Part shown: piece by piece, positions 34,131-43,253 of the stretch
Position numbering within the stretch: the first letter of the stretch is position 1
Layout: every line of letters starts with the position of its first letter
NCBI GenBank assembly: GCA_949300485.1
Contig: CASGEL010000003.1
Coordinates: 1-64,000 of the forward strand
Direction: 5' to 3'
Length of the DNA stretch: 64,000 nucleotides
DNA from: an uncultured bacterium
GTDB lineage: Bacteria; Cyanobacteriota; Vampirovibrionia; Gastranaerophilales; Gastranaerophilaceae
Translations under genes and position numbers: made by a program
Notes under the pieces: model-generated
The model's database searches: none
The model's input: the letters and a program-made list of their open reading frames with translations, nothing else
What the model was told of the DNA's origin: nothing

Positions 34131-34799
34131 ATGAAAAGATTCAATAATGCGTTTACGCTGACAGAATTATTGGTTGCACTCGGAGTTATTGCAATTCTTT
34201 GTGCCATATTAATGCCGGTTATATTTAACCTAATACCAAATCAGAACACAATTATGGCTAAAAGGGCATTTTATACCACACAAACTATTATAAGTGAATT
34301 AATAAATGACGAGGCTTGTTATCCTGATAAAACATCTTCAGTAACAGATAGAAAAATTGGTTTTGATGATGGTGCAGGAACAGCAAATTGTCTAAAATGG
34401 GATGAAGCATATATAAACGGAGGCGATCAAAACAAAAAATTCAGAACTCTTTTCTTAGATAAATTAGGAATGGATCATGTAGCAAGCAATACTGTATTTT
34501 CTACTAGTGATGGTATAGATTGGGTGTTCACAAGTACAAATTTTTCAACAACAGCAACTGATGGAGGATTTACATACCTTACTGTTGATGTAAATGGAAA
34601 AGACGACCCAAATTGCAGTAACGGACATTCATATTCCGGAGAACTCCAAACCGGAAGCGATGGAAATTGTACCTCTCGCAAATCAGGGTTTGACAGATTC
34701 CGTATGAAAATATATGGAAGCGGCAAAATTGAAATTGATAGCGGAGACAAATGGGCAATTGAAGCTGTAAAAGTCAGCAAGAGCCTAACAGAAGATTAA
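34131..34799 (+). CDS. Prepilin-like protein (type IV pilin/T2SS pseudopilin)
   Basis: A 222-residue protein with a class III signal: MKRFNNAFTLTELLVALGVI, with prepilin-peptidase cleavage expected between Ala7 and Phe8 and the conserved Glu at +5. The hydrophobic helix (8-33) would anchor it before assembly. The rest is a beta-rich pilin head with several cysteines (CYPD, NCLKW, NCSNG, NCTSR) and ends EDSG-type motifs. No assembly genes are nearby; the pilus machine is encoded elsewhere. The stop codon overlaps the first bases of rnpB. Confidence 0.85.
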   Translation: MKRFNNAFTLTELLVALGVIAILCAILMPVIFNLIPNQNTIMAKRAFYTTQTIISELINDEACYPDKTSSVTDRKIGFDDGAGTANCLKWDEAYINGGDQNKKFRTLFLDKLGMDHVASNTVFSTSDGIDWVFTSTNFSTTATDGGFTYLTVDVNGKDDPNCSNGHSYSGELQTGSDGNCTSRKSGFDRFRMKIYGSGKIEIDSGDKWAIEAVKVSKSLTED

Positions 34800-35139
34800 A
34801 GCAGCTGGATAATCGCGCTTGATATATTTCAAGTGAGGAAAGTCCGTACATCCAAGAACAGGCCGCCGGAGAAACTCCGGGCGATGTGAGTCGGCGGATA
34901 GTGCCACAGAAATGAAGACTGCCAATGGGCTTGTAGCCACAGGCGATGGTGCAACGGTGAGTTAAGAGCTTCACCAGTGATACCGGAAGGTATCAGCTAG
35001 GTAAACCCCGGTCGGATGCAAGATTGAATTGAAGGTTAAGGTTGTTCGCCATCTTCAGAAAAATCGCTAGAGATTAGGAGTAATCCTAATACCAGACAGA
35101 TGATTATCTATAAACAGAACACGGCTTATGGGTTGCTTT
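34798..35139 (+). ncRNA. rnpB: RNase P RNA, bacterial class A
   Basis: The catalytic RNA of RNase P (tRNA 5' maturation), about 342 nt. P1 pairs AAAGCAGC (34798-34805) with GTTGCTTT (35132-35139). Conserved cores are present: GAGGAAAGTCC near the 5' end, GTGCCACAGAAA, and near the 3' end CAGACAGATGATTAT with ACAGAACACGGCTTATGG. A terminator follows. The 5' end overlaps the prepilin stop codon, so the RNA is either processed from that mRNA or has a promoter inside the gene. Confidence 0.95.
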
Positions 35140-35148
35140 ATTATATAA

Positions 35149-35179
35149 ACGAACTTATGTTTTCATAAGTTCGTTTTTT
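35149..35179 (+). terminator. Terminator of rnpB
   Basis: ACGAACTTATG pairs with CATAAGTTCGT around TTTT, followed by TTTTT. Confidence 0.9.
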
Positions 35180-35216
35180 ACGTTATAATAATTATTATCA
35201 ATAATGAGAGGATTTT

Positions 35217-35828
35217 ATGCAAAAAGGTTTATTTATTACATTTGAAGGTGCAGACGGATGCGGAAAAACTACCCAATTAAATCTATTAAACGATTATCTT
35301 ATAAAAAAAGGGTATAAAGTGTTATTAACAAGAGAGCCTGGAGGAAAAGGCTTAGGAGAAAAAATAAGAGAAATTCTTTTAAATTATGATGGAGAAGTTT
35401 CAGACAGATGTGAATCATTTTTATTTCTCGCAGACAGAGCACAAAACATTGATGTGATAATAAATCCTGCAATTAAACAAGGAAAAATTGTTCTTTGTGA
35501 CAGGCACACCGATAGTTCAGTGGCATATCAAGGTTATGGCAGAGGATTAGATATTGAACAAATTAAAATTTTAAATAATCTTGCCACAAACGGCATACAA
35601 CCGGACTTAACTCTTGTTTTTGATGTTGATATTGAAACTTCAATGCAAAGAGTCGGTTCGGACAAGGACAGAATGGAAAATTCAGGGAAAGAATTTTTTA
35701 ACAGGGTTAGAAACGGATATTTAGAACTTGCTAAACAAAGTCCTGATAGAATTAAAGTTATAGATGCCACAAAAGCGATTGATAAAGTTCACAAAAATGT
35801 AATTGAAATTATTGAAACATATTTATAG
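35217..35828 (+). CDS. tmk: Thymidylate kinase
   Basis: dTMP kinase, which makes dTDP for DNA synthesis. The 203-residue protein has the P-loop FEGADGCGKTT (9-19), LTREPGG (37-43), the DRHTDSSVAYQGYGR substrate loop and a C-terminal helix typical of the family. GAGAGG upstream sets the start. It stands alone behind rnpB. The LID region lacks the arginine-rich loop of the type II enzyme. Confidence 0.95.
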   Translation: MQKGLFITFEGADGCGKTTQLNLLNDYLIKKGYKVLLTREPGGKGLGEKIREILLNYDGEVSDRCESFLFLADRAQNIDVIINPAIKQGKIVLCDRHTDSSVAYQGYGRGLDIEQIKILNNLATNGIQPDLTLVFDVDIETSMQRVGSDKDRMENSGKEFFNRVRNGYLELAKQSPDRIKVIDATKAIDKVHKNVIEIIETYL

Positions 35829-35901
35829 TTCAAAAGTTACAATACAACAAAATTGAATAGAATAACCTTCAATACTTTTATGAAGATAAAAAATTCACAC
35901 A

Positions 35902-37107
35902 CTAGAATTTATCAACAACAAACTCCTGATCAGTATAAGAAGGTTCATATTTCGGAAGTTCAGCAGGGGAAATTTGCGACATAGCAAAATCCATCGCCGC
36001 ACCTACAGTATCACCCATATGTTTTTTTGTAAATCCACGTTCTGCTAACAACGAAACTAACTGTTTCCCATACTGTTTTTGATTACCTTGCGCATAAGAA
36101 ACTAACATATTATAAACTTCCAAAGCTGATGCATATTCTCCCATCAAATACAATATATAGGCCTTATCCGAAGATAAATAAAACTGATTATCAGTATCTT
36201 TAGAATCCAAAGAACTTATCAAATCATCATATTCTTGTACAATACCCTCAGGTATATTATTTTCTACTTTAAATATTGATTTTATCCATAACATTTGAGA
36301 AGTTTCTAAAATAGATAAATCCTTTTTAGTCACATACTCATTGAAAACATCAACAGCATCCGTTGGTGTTGTAACCTTTTTTTGCATAAACAATAAATTT
36401 GCAAATCTTACATAATCCTGTTTACCAAAGTGTTTACCTGAAAGTTCCAATACCATTTTATAATCACTTAAAGAACCCTTATAGTCACGTTCCATAGCTC
36501 TTGCATAAGCTCTCATGTCATAAACTTTCTGAGATTTAGGATATAAGGCAAAATAAACATCTGATAGTTTAACAACCTGATGGAAATTTTTTTTCGCATT
36601 AACACTTAACTTCATTACATATTGCATAATAAAGGCAGGGAATAAAAATAATACGATAATAATACTTATAACAGCTATTTTTGAACGATAAACTGCAGCA
36701 AATTCTTCTTTCTTTGCTTTTGGAACATTTGGAGCAAACTTTGTATATTCAAACTTCCCTAAATTTCTGGCTAAAAAAACATTATATAAATATGAACAAT
36801 ATAACCTGCAAGAATTAACCAACACAAGCCATAAAAATTCAAAAAATAACAATCCAAACAATGAAAATTTGACATGGATAAAAATAAAATATAAAATTAC
36901 AGGAATAAAAACGTATGAAATCTTCAAATACCGATCTAACATAAGTCTATATTCTAAAATTTTACCTGCATTAGCTTTTGGAATTGTTGTTCGATACAAA
37001 AGCCCGGTATAACCTGTAATACTATAATTTCTAAATACAGAATTTCCTGCTTTATCAACATAATATAATATTGGATTACTTAAAGTTTCAAAAATTTCTT
37101 TCAACAT
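35902..37107 (-). CDS. Membrane protein with TPR-like C-terminal half
   Basis: Not recognised. A 401-residue protein: amphipathic N-terminus with FRNYSITGYTGLLYRTTIP, then three hydrophobic segments (YVFIPVILYFIFIHV, LFFEFLWLVLVNSCRLYC, IAVISIIIVLFLFPAFIMQY), followed by ~200 soluble residues with TPR-like helix pairs (ARAMERDYKGSLSDYKMVLE; DKAYILYLMGEYASALEVYN). Possibly an envelope or chaperone-like factor. Promoter and partners unclear. It heads a minus-strand run behind the DUF429-like gene (30 bp). Confidence 0.6.
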   Translation of the reverse strand: MLKEIFETLSNPILYYVDKAGNSVFRNYSITGYTGLLYRTTIPKANAGKILEYRLMLDRYLKISYVFIPVILYFIFIHVKFSLFGLLFFEFLWLVLVNSCRLYCSYLYNVFLARNLGKFEYTKFAPNVPKAKKEEFAAVYRSKIAVISIIIVLFLFPAFIMQYVMKLSVNAKKNFHQVVKLSDVYFALYPKSQKVYDMRAYARAMERDYKGSLSDYKMVLELSGKHFGKQDYVRFANLLFMQKKVTTPTDAVDVFNEYVTKKDLSILETSQMLWIKSIFKVENNIPEGIVQEYDDLISSLDSKDTDNQFYLSSDKAYILYLMGEYASALEVYNMLVSYAQGNQKQYGKQLVSLLAERGFTKKHMGDTVGAAMDFAMSQISPAELPKYEPSYTDQEFVVDKF

Positions 37108-37137
37108 AACACTAATAATTATAATCTATAAACTGAT

Positions 37138-37809
37138 TTATGCCAAATCTGACTTTACAGCAAGACTCCTTTCAAAATTATAAACATCGGTTGATATATT
37201 CAAATTATCTTTTATATCAATAACATCTAATCCTCTAAAATTATAAATAACATTTATCATCTCAGGATTATTAGCATATTCTTTTGCAAGGATTGCACCT
37301 AAAATTGCCTCCAAATGTGACATTGGAATCATATTCACAGGCAAATCGTCAAATCCCCATTCATACTTCAATGCCTGCTGCAAAAATTTACAATCAGCAG
37401 GAGATCTGTCTTTATAACAAGAATTCAAATGCATACTCTGCCTTGTCATGTAAATATCAAAACGACTAACCGTAATCCCTCTTTCTGATAACTCTTTAAG
37501 ATATTCTGAACCTCTATTTGAATGTCTTTGTGTCCAATTATCCCGATTTGGCATCAGCTTGTTAGAAGAAACAAGTTGATATGGTTTTGATAAAATTCTC
37601 CATTTCCCTTCAAGCATCGTTCTATCCGATGGTACAGATACACATATTTTAGAATTTTTAAGCGATGAAAAATTCTCAAAAAAGAAAATAACATCATTCA
37701 TTTTATACAGTTTATCAAGCAAGATAATTTTGTTATCTTCATCAACAACAGCAATGCCCGAATCCATACTCGAACCTGAAGCTAAAGACAAACCTATATA
37801 ATAATTCAT
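37138..37809 (-). CDS. Hypothetical protein, possibly DUF429-like nuclease fold
   Basis: A 223-residue protein. The start MNYYIGLSLASGSSMDSGIA has the glycine-rich turn and acidic residue of an RNase H-like fold; KICVSVPSDR and SHLEAILGAILAKEYA resemble DUF429 patterns. The match is weak, so the call is tentative. AGGAG is seven bases upstream. It follows map by 9 bp and precedes the membrane/TPR gene, in one minus-strand unit. Confidence 0.45.
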   Translation of the reverse strand: MNYYIGLSLASGSSMDSGIAVVDEDNKIILLDKLYKMNDVIFFFENFSSLKNSKICVSVPSDRTMLEGKWRILSKPYQLVSSNKLMPNRDNWTQRHSNRGSEYLKELSERGITVSRFDIYMTRQSMHLNSCYKDRSPADCKFLQQALKYEWGFDDLPVNMIPMSHLEAILGAILAKEYANNPEMINVIYNFRGLDVIDIKDNLNISTDVYNFERSLAVKSDLA

Positions 37810-37818
37810 TTAAATCTC

Positions 37819-38574
37819 CTAATTCATCAATTTTGTTGTAATTAATGGCCCATCATCAGTTGCAATAACCGTATGCTCAAAATGTGCTGAAGGTTTACCG
37901 TCTTTAGTACTTACGGTCCAGCCGTCTTCTTTAGAAACAACAACATCATCTCCGCCAAGATTCAACATCGGCTCAATCGCAATGGCCATATTTGATTTAA
38001 TTAAAGTATTATCTCCTACACTATAATTAAATAGGAACGGATCTTCATGCATTTCATGTCCTACACCATGCCCTCCGTATTGACGAACAATCCCGTAGCC
38101 TTCACGATTTGCTACAGCTTCTATAGCTTTTGAAATATCATCTAAAACATTTCCTGGACGCATCTGTTCAATACCTGCATATAAAGACTCTTCCGTAACC
38201 TTCATCAATTTATCAACTTCATCAGAAACTTTTCCGACACGATATGACCAGGCACTGTCACCAACCATTCCTCCATAAGTTGCACCAACATCGATTGCTA
38301 TTATATCTCCTTCTTTCAATATAACATCTTCTGATGGGATTCCATGTACAACCTGCTCATTAATAGATGTACAAATACTAGCAGGAAAACCCGAATAGCC
38401 TAAGAATGTCGGAATTGCACGATTTTCTTTAATAATATGCATTGCAATATTGTCTAACTCTTTTGTTGAAATACCCGGTTCAACAACCTCTTTCATTTTC
38501 TGATGTACAAGAGCTACAATATGACCGGCATGACGCATTCTTTTAATTTCATCTCTTGATTTTCTATTAATCAT
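37819..38574 (-). CDS. map: Methionine aminopeptidase, type I
   Basis: MetAP removes the initiator methionine from new proteins. The 251-residue enzyme has all five metal ligands in their motifs: IAIDVGATYGGMVGDSAWSY (two Asp), GHGVGHEMHEDP (His), AIEPML (Glu) and HFEHTV (Glu). GGGAATAA is the ribosome binding site. Length is normal. No SH3-type N-terminal extension (type Ic) is present. Confidence 0.97.
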   Translation of the reverse strand: MINRKSRDEIKRMRHAGHIVALVHQKMKEVVEPGISTKELDNIAMHIIKENRAIPTFLGYSGFPASICTSINEQVVHGIPSEDVILKEGDIIAIDVGATYGGMVGDSAWSYRVGKVSDEVDKLMKVTEESLYAGIEQMRPGNVLDDISKAIEAVANREGYGIVRQYGGHGVGHEMHEDPFLFNYSVGDNTLIKSNMAIAIEPMLNLGGDDVVVSKEDGWTVSTKDGKPSAHFEHTVIATDDGPLITTKLMN

Positions 38575-38669
38575 AATTATTCCCTACCCTTACCTTTAGG
38601 GTATCACAAAAAAGAAGATAAAATCAAATTTATAAAATTTTATAATATCTGAATTTAGTCATATTTTAT

Positions 38670-38698
38670 TTTACATAGCATTTCTTTTGTAATAAAAT
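38670..38698 (+). promoter_or_regulatory. Promoter of pheT
   Basis: TTTACA (38670-38675) and TAAAAT (38693-38698), 17-bp spacing, 41 bp before the ATG. Confidence 0.55.
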
Positions 38699-38739
38699 AA
38701 AGACACAGATTTATATTTAGATTATGAGGGAAATAATAA

Positions 38740-41220
38740 ATGCAAGTATCTTTAAATTGGTTAAACGAATTCGTAGATTTATCAAATATTGAAACATCTC
38801 AAATTGCTCATGAATTGACTATGAGCGGATTGGAAGTTGAAGGTATTGAAGATGTTAAACCAATGTTTACAAATATAAAAACAGTTAAAATAGATAAAAT
38901 TGATGCACACCCGAATTCTGACAGATTGCATCTTGTAACTGTTAACACCGGCTCCGGAGAAAAAACAGTGGTTTGCGGAGCTCAAAATATTCAAGAAGGT
39001 CAAATAGTTCCTTATGCAAGTGTGGGATCTCAAGTTTTGGACAGAAAAACAGGCGAGATGTTTACGCTGACTCCCGCAGTAATTAGAGGAGTTGAATCTC
39101 AAGGAATGCTCTGTTCTGCAGATGAATTAGGAGTTGCAGAAAGAGGATATCAGGAAGAAGATGGCATCTTGATCTTAAACAGAATCTTCCCGAATGTTCA
39201 AATTGGTCAGGATGTTAAAGATGTGTTGGGATTTGAAAAAGATACTGTATTAGATGTTGCTCCAACTGCAAACAGAGGCGATCAAATGTCTGTTATAGGT
39301 GTTGCAAGAGAATTGAGTGCAATATTTAATATTCCTCTAAAATCTAATAAAGTTGAATGTACAAAAGATTTATCAACTGACAAATTCAAAGTTGAAATTA
39401 AAGATAAAGATGTTTGCAAATACTATTCAATAGCAGTTTTGAAAGATATCAAAATAAAACCGTCACCTGATTGGATGCAAAAAAGACTGTTAGCTTCAGG
39501 TGTACGTGCAATAAATAACGTTGTTGATATTACAAACTATGTTATGCTTGAATACGGATGTCCTCTACACGCATTTGATTATGACAAGTTAAACGGATAT
39601 TTATGTGTAAGAAGAGCCAAAGAAGGGGAAAAACTGGTTACATTAGATGGCGTTGAAAGAACACTTACAACGGATTCCGTTTTGATTGCTACAGAAAAAG
39701 AAGGAGTTTGTTTAGGCGGAGTATTTGGCGGCGAAAATTCTGAAATTGATGACAATACAAAATCTATTGCTTTAGAAGCAGCTTACTTTACTCCTGCAAC
39801 AAACAGAAAATCTGCAAGAAGCGCAGGATATAGAAGTGAAGCAAGTGCAAGATTTGAAAGAGGCATTGATATAGAAGCTGTTAAACCTGCATTGATGCGT
39901 GCTATGCAATTACTTGTAGAATATGCAGATGCAAAAGTTGAAGGTATGGTTGAAGACGGTGAAAATAAACTTGAACCAATTGAAATTACTCTAAGATACA
40001 ATCAGATTAAACGAATTTTAGGCTGTGAAATTACACCTGAAAGATGTATAAATATTCTTGAAAATCTTGGATTTAAAAAATTAGGCGGAAATGATGCCGC
40101 AGCAAAATTTCTTGTTCCAAGCTTCAGAGCATATGATGTTACAAGAGAGATTGATTTGATAGAAGAAATAGCAAGAATTAACGGTTACGATAAAATTGCC
40201 CCGACTCTGCCGAATAAATCTCAAACTCCTGTTATTACACTTGCTGAAAAAGTAATAAAAAGAGTCCATGAATTGATGCTTTCTGCCGGTCTGAATGAAA
40301 TTCAAACAAGTTCACTTATCGGAAAACCATTATTAGATAAATTTAAAATTCCTTACGATGATGTTAATGCAGTGAAAGTTGCAAATGCAGCAAGCGAAGA
40401 TTACTCAATGCTTCGTCAAACACTTGCCGCAAGTGTACTAAACTGCATGAAATACAATTTTGATAACGGACAGAAAAATTTCTGGGCATATGAAATCGGC
40501 AGAACATACCTGAAAGTTGGTGAAGCTGATGAAAAATACTCAGGAGTAAAAGAAACACTTGTACTGGAAGGAATCTTAACAGGTGAAGTCCAAAACTCAA
40601 AATGGCAAATAAAAACTAAAACAGATTTTTATACAGTAAAAGGTATTATAGAAAATCTGTTTACAGATTTAGATGTTACAAGAAGAATTAAAATTGTACC
40701 ATTGGAAGAAACCGAACTTGCGAAAACACACAAAATTTTCCATCCTTATAAGACAGCAGTTATTTTACTGTTAGGTAAAAAACCACAAACTATTGGATAC
40801 TTTGGTCAACTACACCCAACACTGCAGGATAAATTAAAATTAAATCAGGATGCATTTTTATTCAAAGTCGATTTAGATGAATTGATCTCTGCAGTAAAAG
40901 AAACAGTGCCAAGATTTAAACACCTTCCTCAATATCCTGAAGTGAGAAGAGATCTTGCGTTCATTATAAATGATAGTGTATCTTCTGATGATATACAACG
41001 AGTTATCAAAGGTGCAGTTAAACAAAATATCTATAAAGGCTCTGAAATTTTCGATGTTTACCAGGGTGAACATATCGAAGACGGATTTAAAAGTGTAGCA
41101 TTCAGAATTAAAATGCAAGATGAAAATGCAACTTTAACCGATGAAATTATTGATCAGCAAATGCAGTCAGTTAGAGAAAAATTACAAAAAACATACGCTC
41201 AAATAACATTCAGGGAGTAA
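38740..41220 (+). CDS. pheT: Phenylalanyl-tRNA synthetase beta subunit
   Basis: The 826-residue beta chain of the (alpha-beta)2 PheRS. An N-terminal tRNA-binding OB domain (HPNSDRLHLVTVNTGSGEKT, CGAQNIQEGQIVPYA) is followed by B3/B4 editing regions, a B5 domain (PSFRAYDVTREIDLIEEIAR) and a C-terminal anticodon-binding FDX-ACB domain (FKHLPQYPEVRRDLAFIIND). GAGGGAAAT sets the start. pheS is not adjacent, which is unusual because pheST usually form an operon. It is probably elsewhere in the genome. A small secreted-protein gene follows after 4 bp. Confidence 0.97.
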   Translation: MQVSLNWLNEFVDLSNIETSQIAHELTMSGLEVEGIEDVKPMFTNIKTVKIDKIDAHPNSDRLHLVTVNTGSGEKTVVCGAQNIQEGQIVPYASVGSQVLDRKTGEMFTLTPAVIRGVESQGMLCSADELGVAERGYQEEDGILILNRIFPNVQIGQDVKDVLGFEKDTVLDVAPTANRGDQMSVIGVARELSAIFNIPLKSNKVECTKDLSTDKFKVEIKDKDVCKYYSIAVLKDIKIKPSPDWMQKRLLASGVRAINNVVDITNYVMLEYGCPLHAFDYDKLNGYLCVRRAKEGEKLVTLDGVERTLTTDSVLIATEKEGVCLGGVFGGENSEIDDNTKSIALEAAYFTPATNRKSARSAGYRSEASARFERGIDIEAVKPALMRAMQLLVEYADAKVEGMVEDGENKLEPIEITLRYNQIKRILGCEITPERCINILENLGFKKLGGNDAAAKFLVPSFRAYDVTREIDLIEEIARINGYDKIAPTLPNKSQTPVITLAEKVIKRVHELMLSAGLNEIQTSSLIGKPLLDKFKIPYDDVNAVKVANAASEDYSMLRQTLAASVLNCMKYNFDNGQKNFWAYEIGRTYLKVGEADEKYSGVKETLVLEGILTGEVQNSKWQIKTKTDFYTVKGIIENLFTDLDVTRRIKIVPLEETELAKTHKIFHPYKTAVILLLGKKPQTIGYFGQLHPTLQDKLKLNQDAFLFKVDLDELISAVKETVPRFKHLPQYPEVRRDLAFIINDSVSSDDIQRVIKGAVKQNIYKGSEIFDVYQGEHIEDGFKSVAFRIKMQDENATLTDEIIDQQMQSVREKLQKTYAQITFRE

Positions 41221-41224
41221 ACAT

Positions 41225-41887
41225 ATGAAAAAAATATTTTTATTCATTGTTATCGTACTAATGAGTTTTGTAACAACAGGATTTAATTGCGAAATCTATG
41301 CAAAAGATGTTATACCTAAAGCTCCAAGCACCAATACACAAACTATAGGATTATACCAAGTGGGAGATGATATAACAATCTATAAAGAACCTGATGAAAC
41401 CTCTCAGATTTTGTATCGTGTAAGATGGAATAAAAATAATGAATTCTTCCCTGAAGAAATCGGCTTTGATAAATTTTTTCTTGTATTTTTAGAAAAAAAG
41501 GCTCTGGCATTTGTAGAAGTAACTGATTATACTGATGAATGGGTACAAATAGTTTATGACAACTCTACAGGTGCAACCGGCTGGATAAAAAAAGACGATC
41601 CGTATAAATTTATGACATGGATAAATTTCTATAATACTTATGGAAAAAAATATGGTCTGACCCTTTTACATGGTGCGCCCGAATCATGCAAAAATATAAA
41701 ATCTGAGACAAATGACCTTGCCCAAAATATTTCAACAATGAATTATCCACAAAAAATTAATTTAAATGTAATTAGAGGGAACTGGGCTTTAGTTAGTGTT
41801 ATGGATCTTGACAGAATGCCTAAAACCGGTTATATCAGGTGGAGATCAGATGATGGTATAAGATACTTTTTCCCTGATTTAAAATAA
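41225..41887 (+). CDS. Secreted hypothetical protein, SH3-like
   Basis: A 220-residue protein with signal peptide MKKIFLFIVIVLMSFVTTGF and processing near residue 26. The mature part has SH3-like strand patterns: GLYQVGDDITIYKEPDETSQ, EWVQIVYDNSTGATGWIKKD and NWALVSVMDLDRMPKTGYIR. It may be a bacterial SH3-type domain protein in the envelope. It follows pheT by 4 bp without a clear terminator between, and ends at a bidirectional terminator. Confidence 0.6.
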   Translation: MKKIFLFIVIVLMSFVTTGFNCEIYAKDVIPKAPSTNTQTIGLYQVGDDITIYKEPDETSQILYRVRWNKNNEFFPEEIGFDKFFLVFLEKKALAFVEVTDYTDEWVQIVYDNSTGATGWIKKDDPYKFMTWINFYNTYGKKYGLTLLHGAPESCKNIKSETNDLAQNISTMNYPQKINLNVIRGNWALVSVMDLDRMPKTGYIRWRSDDGIRYFFPDLK

Positions 41888-41924
41888 TCATTACATATTC
41901 TGGATAAAAGGACTTAGTAAAATT

Positions 41925-41963
41925 TAAAAGACCTTGAATTTTTTTAAAATTCAAGGTCTTTTT
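41925..41963. terminator. Bidirectional terminator
   Basis: AAAAGACCTTGAATTTT and AAAATTCAAGGTCTTTT pair around TTT, between the pheT unit and the convergent 115-residue gene. Confidence 0.8.
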
Positions 41964-41972
41964 ATATAACTT

Positions 41973-42320
41973 TTAAAAAGGTTTTGTTTGATTAAGTTTT
42001 AATCTCAAATCCCTAAATCTTGCGATATCTTCCTGAGTTTTTCCGGAATCTTTAAATACAGCCTGAGTTGTCGGATGTACCATCAAAACATAATCCATAT
42101 GAATTTCTAAAAAATTATATCTTCTCGGCGACTGATTTCCTCCACGAGGATAAATTTCAGCATTTGTAACAGCCAAAAATCTTCTTTCCTTATCATTTAA
42201 TAAATCTGTCAGTTCTCTATTCGTGTTTGTATATTTTGACACATGAACGACACCTTTTATATCATGATCAGCTGTCAATATAGTAACTTCTATTGGAACC
42301 GTATCGGTATGTTTTGCCAT
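41973..42320 (-). CDS. Hypothetical protein, beta-rich, 115 residues
   Basis: Not firmly recognised. 115 residues starting MAKHTDTVPIEVTILTADHD, with a beta-rich run IKGVVHVSKYTNTNRELTDL, a patch RRFLAVTNAEIYPRG, and FLEIHMDYVLMVHP. It resembles small cyanobacterial-type DUF proteins that bind no known ligand. The start at 42320 follows AGAGGTAAAG; the longer open frame begins seven codons earlier without a good site. Monocistronic and convergent with the pheT unit. Function unknown. Confidence 0.5.
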   Translation of the reverse strand: MAKHTDTVPIEVTILTADHDIKGVVHVSKYTNTNRELTDLLNDKERRFLAVTNAEIYPRGGNQSPRRYNFLEIHMDYVLMVHPTTQAVFKDSGKTQEDIARFRDLRLKLNQTKPF

Positions 42321-42386
42321 ATTTTCTTTACCTCTTCTCAAAATTTAGTATATTATATTTTCAAAAAATTGTCCAGCCGTTAAAAT

Positions 42387-43253
42387 TTATTGATGTTTTT
42401 TAAACCTGCCGCCATAGGCCTCATGCACATCCACAACTGCGACAAAAGCTCTAGGGTCAATTTCCTTAATAATTTCAAGCATTTTAGGCAGTTCAAGCCT
42501 TGAAATTACACAATAGATTATATCTTTATCCTGCCCTGAATAACCGCCTATACCCCTTAGATAAGTAACACTTATATCTAACTTTTCTATTAAAGCATTA
42601 CCTATCGTACCAGCTTCATCGCTTATAATCTCGACAGATTTTGAACTGTTCAAACCTTCCATAACGATATCAATAACTTTTGAAGCGATAAAATAGGTTA
42701 AAATCGAATACATAGCATTCTCCCAACCAAATACTTTACCCGCCACCATATATATAAAAAGGTTTAAACCCATTATAAATTCACCAACGGAACAACTGAA
42801 TTTTTTAGACACTAACAGCGACAAAATTTCAGTTCCATCAAGAGAAGCTTCGTTTTTTAAAATAAAACCAACCCCGGCTCCTAATATAATACCGCCGAAA
42901 ACAGTTGCTAAAAGCAGGTCACCTGTTACTTTATATTGCTGGAAAAAATTCAAAGCTAATGCTAAAACAATGTTAGCATATGCAGTTTGAAATACAAACA
43001 TCTTACCCATTTTTTTAAAAGCTAATATAATAAATGGTGTATTCAAAATAATAACCAGCAAACCTAAATTCCACTTGGTCACATGACTTATTATCATTGA
43101 AATACCAATAACTCCACCGTCAATTATCTGATTAGGAACCAAAAAACTTTCCAGGGCAAAAGCCGCTATAACTGCACCTATAGTGATAAAAAGTATATTT
43201 TTTATAAATTTGAAAATAGTATTGCTTTTTGCTCCATCAGTTTTACTTGGCAT
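42387..43253 (-). CDS. YitT-family membrane protein (DUF161/DUF2179)
   Basis: A 288-residue protein: five to six membrane helices (ALESFLVPNQIIDGGVIGIS is the first family motif; LGAGVGFILKNEASLDGTEI the second) followed by a cytoplasmic DUF2179 domain of ~80 residues (DISVTYLRGIGGYSGQDKDI, YCVISRLELPKMLEIIKEID, DPRAFVAVVDVHE). YitT proteins are thought to be transporters of unknown substrate. Its ATG directly follows the cdaA stop, so it is co-translated with the cyclase. Confidence 0.88.
   Translation of the reverse strand: MPSKTDGAKSNTIFKFIKNILFITIGAVIAAFALESFLVPNQIIDGGVIGISMIISHVTKWNLGLLVIILNTPFIILAFKKMGKMFVFQTAYANIVLALALNFFQQYKVTGDLLLATVFGGIILGAGVGFILKNEASLDGTEILSLLVSKKFSCSVGEFIMGLNLFIYMVAGKVFGWENAMYSILTYFIASKVIDIVMEGLNSSKSVEIISDEAGTIGNALIEKLDISVTYLRGIGGYSGQDKDIIYCVISRLELPKMLEIIKEIDPRAFVAVVDVHEAYGGRFKKHQ

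Noticed and set aside
40081-41118. Minus-strand open frames over pheT
   Set aside because: All lie antisense to a well-supported gene and translate to low-complexity sequence.
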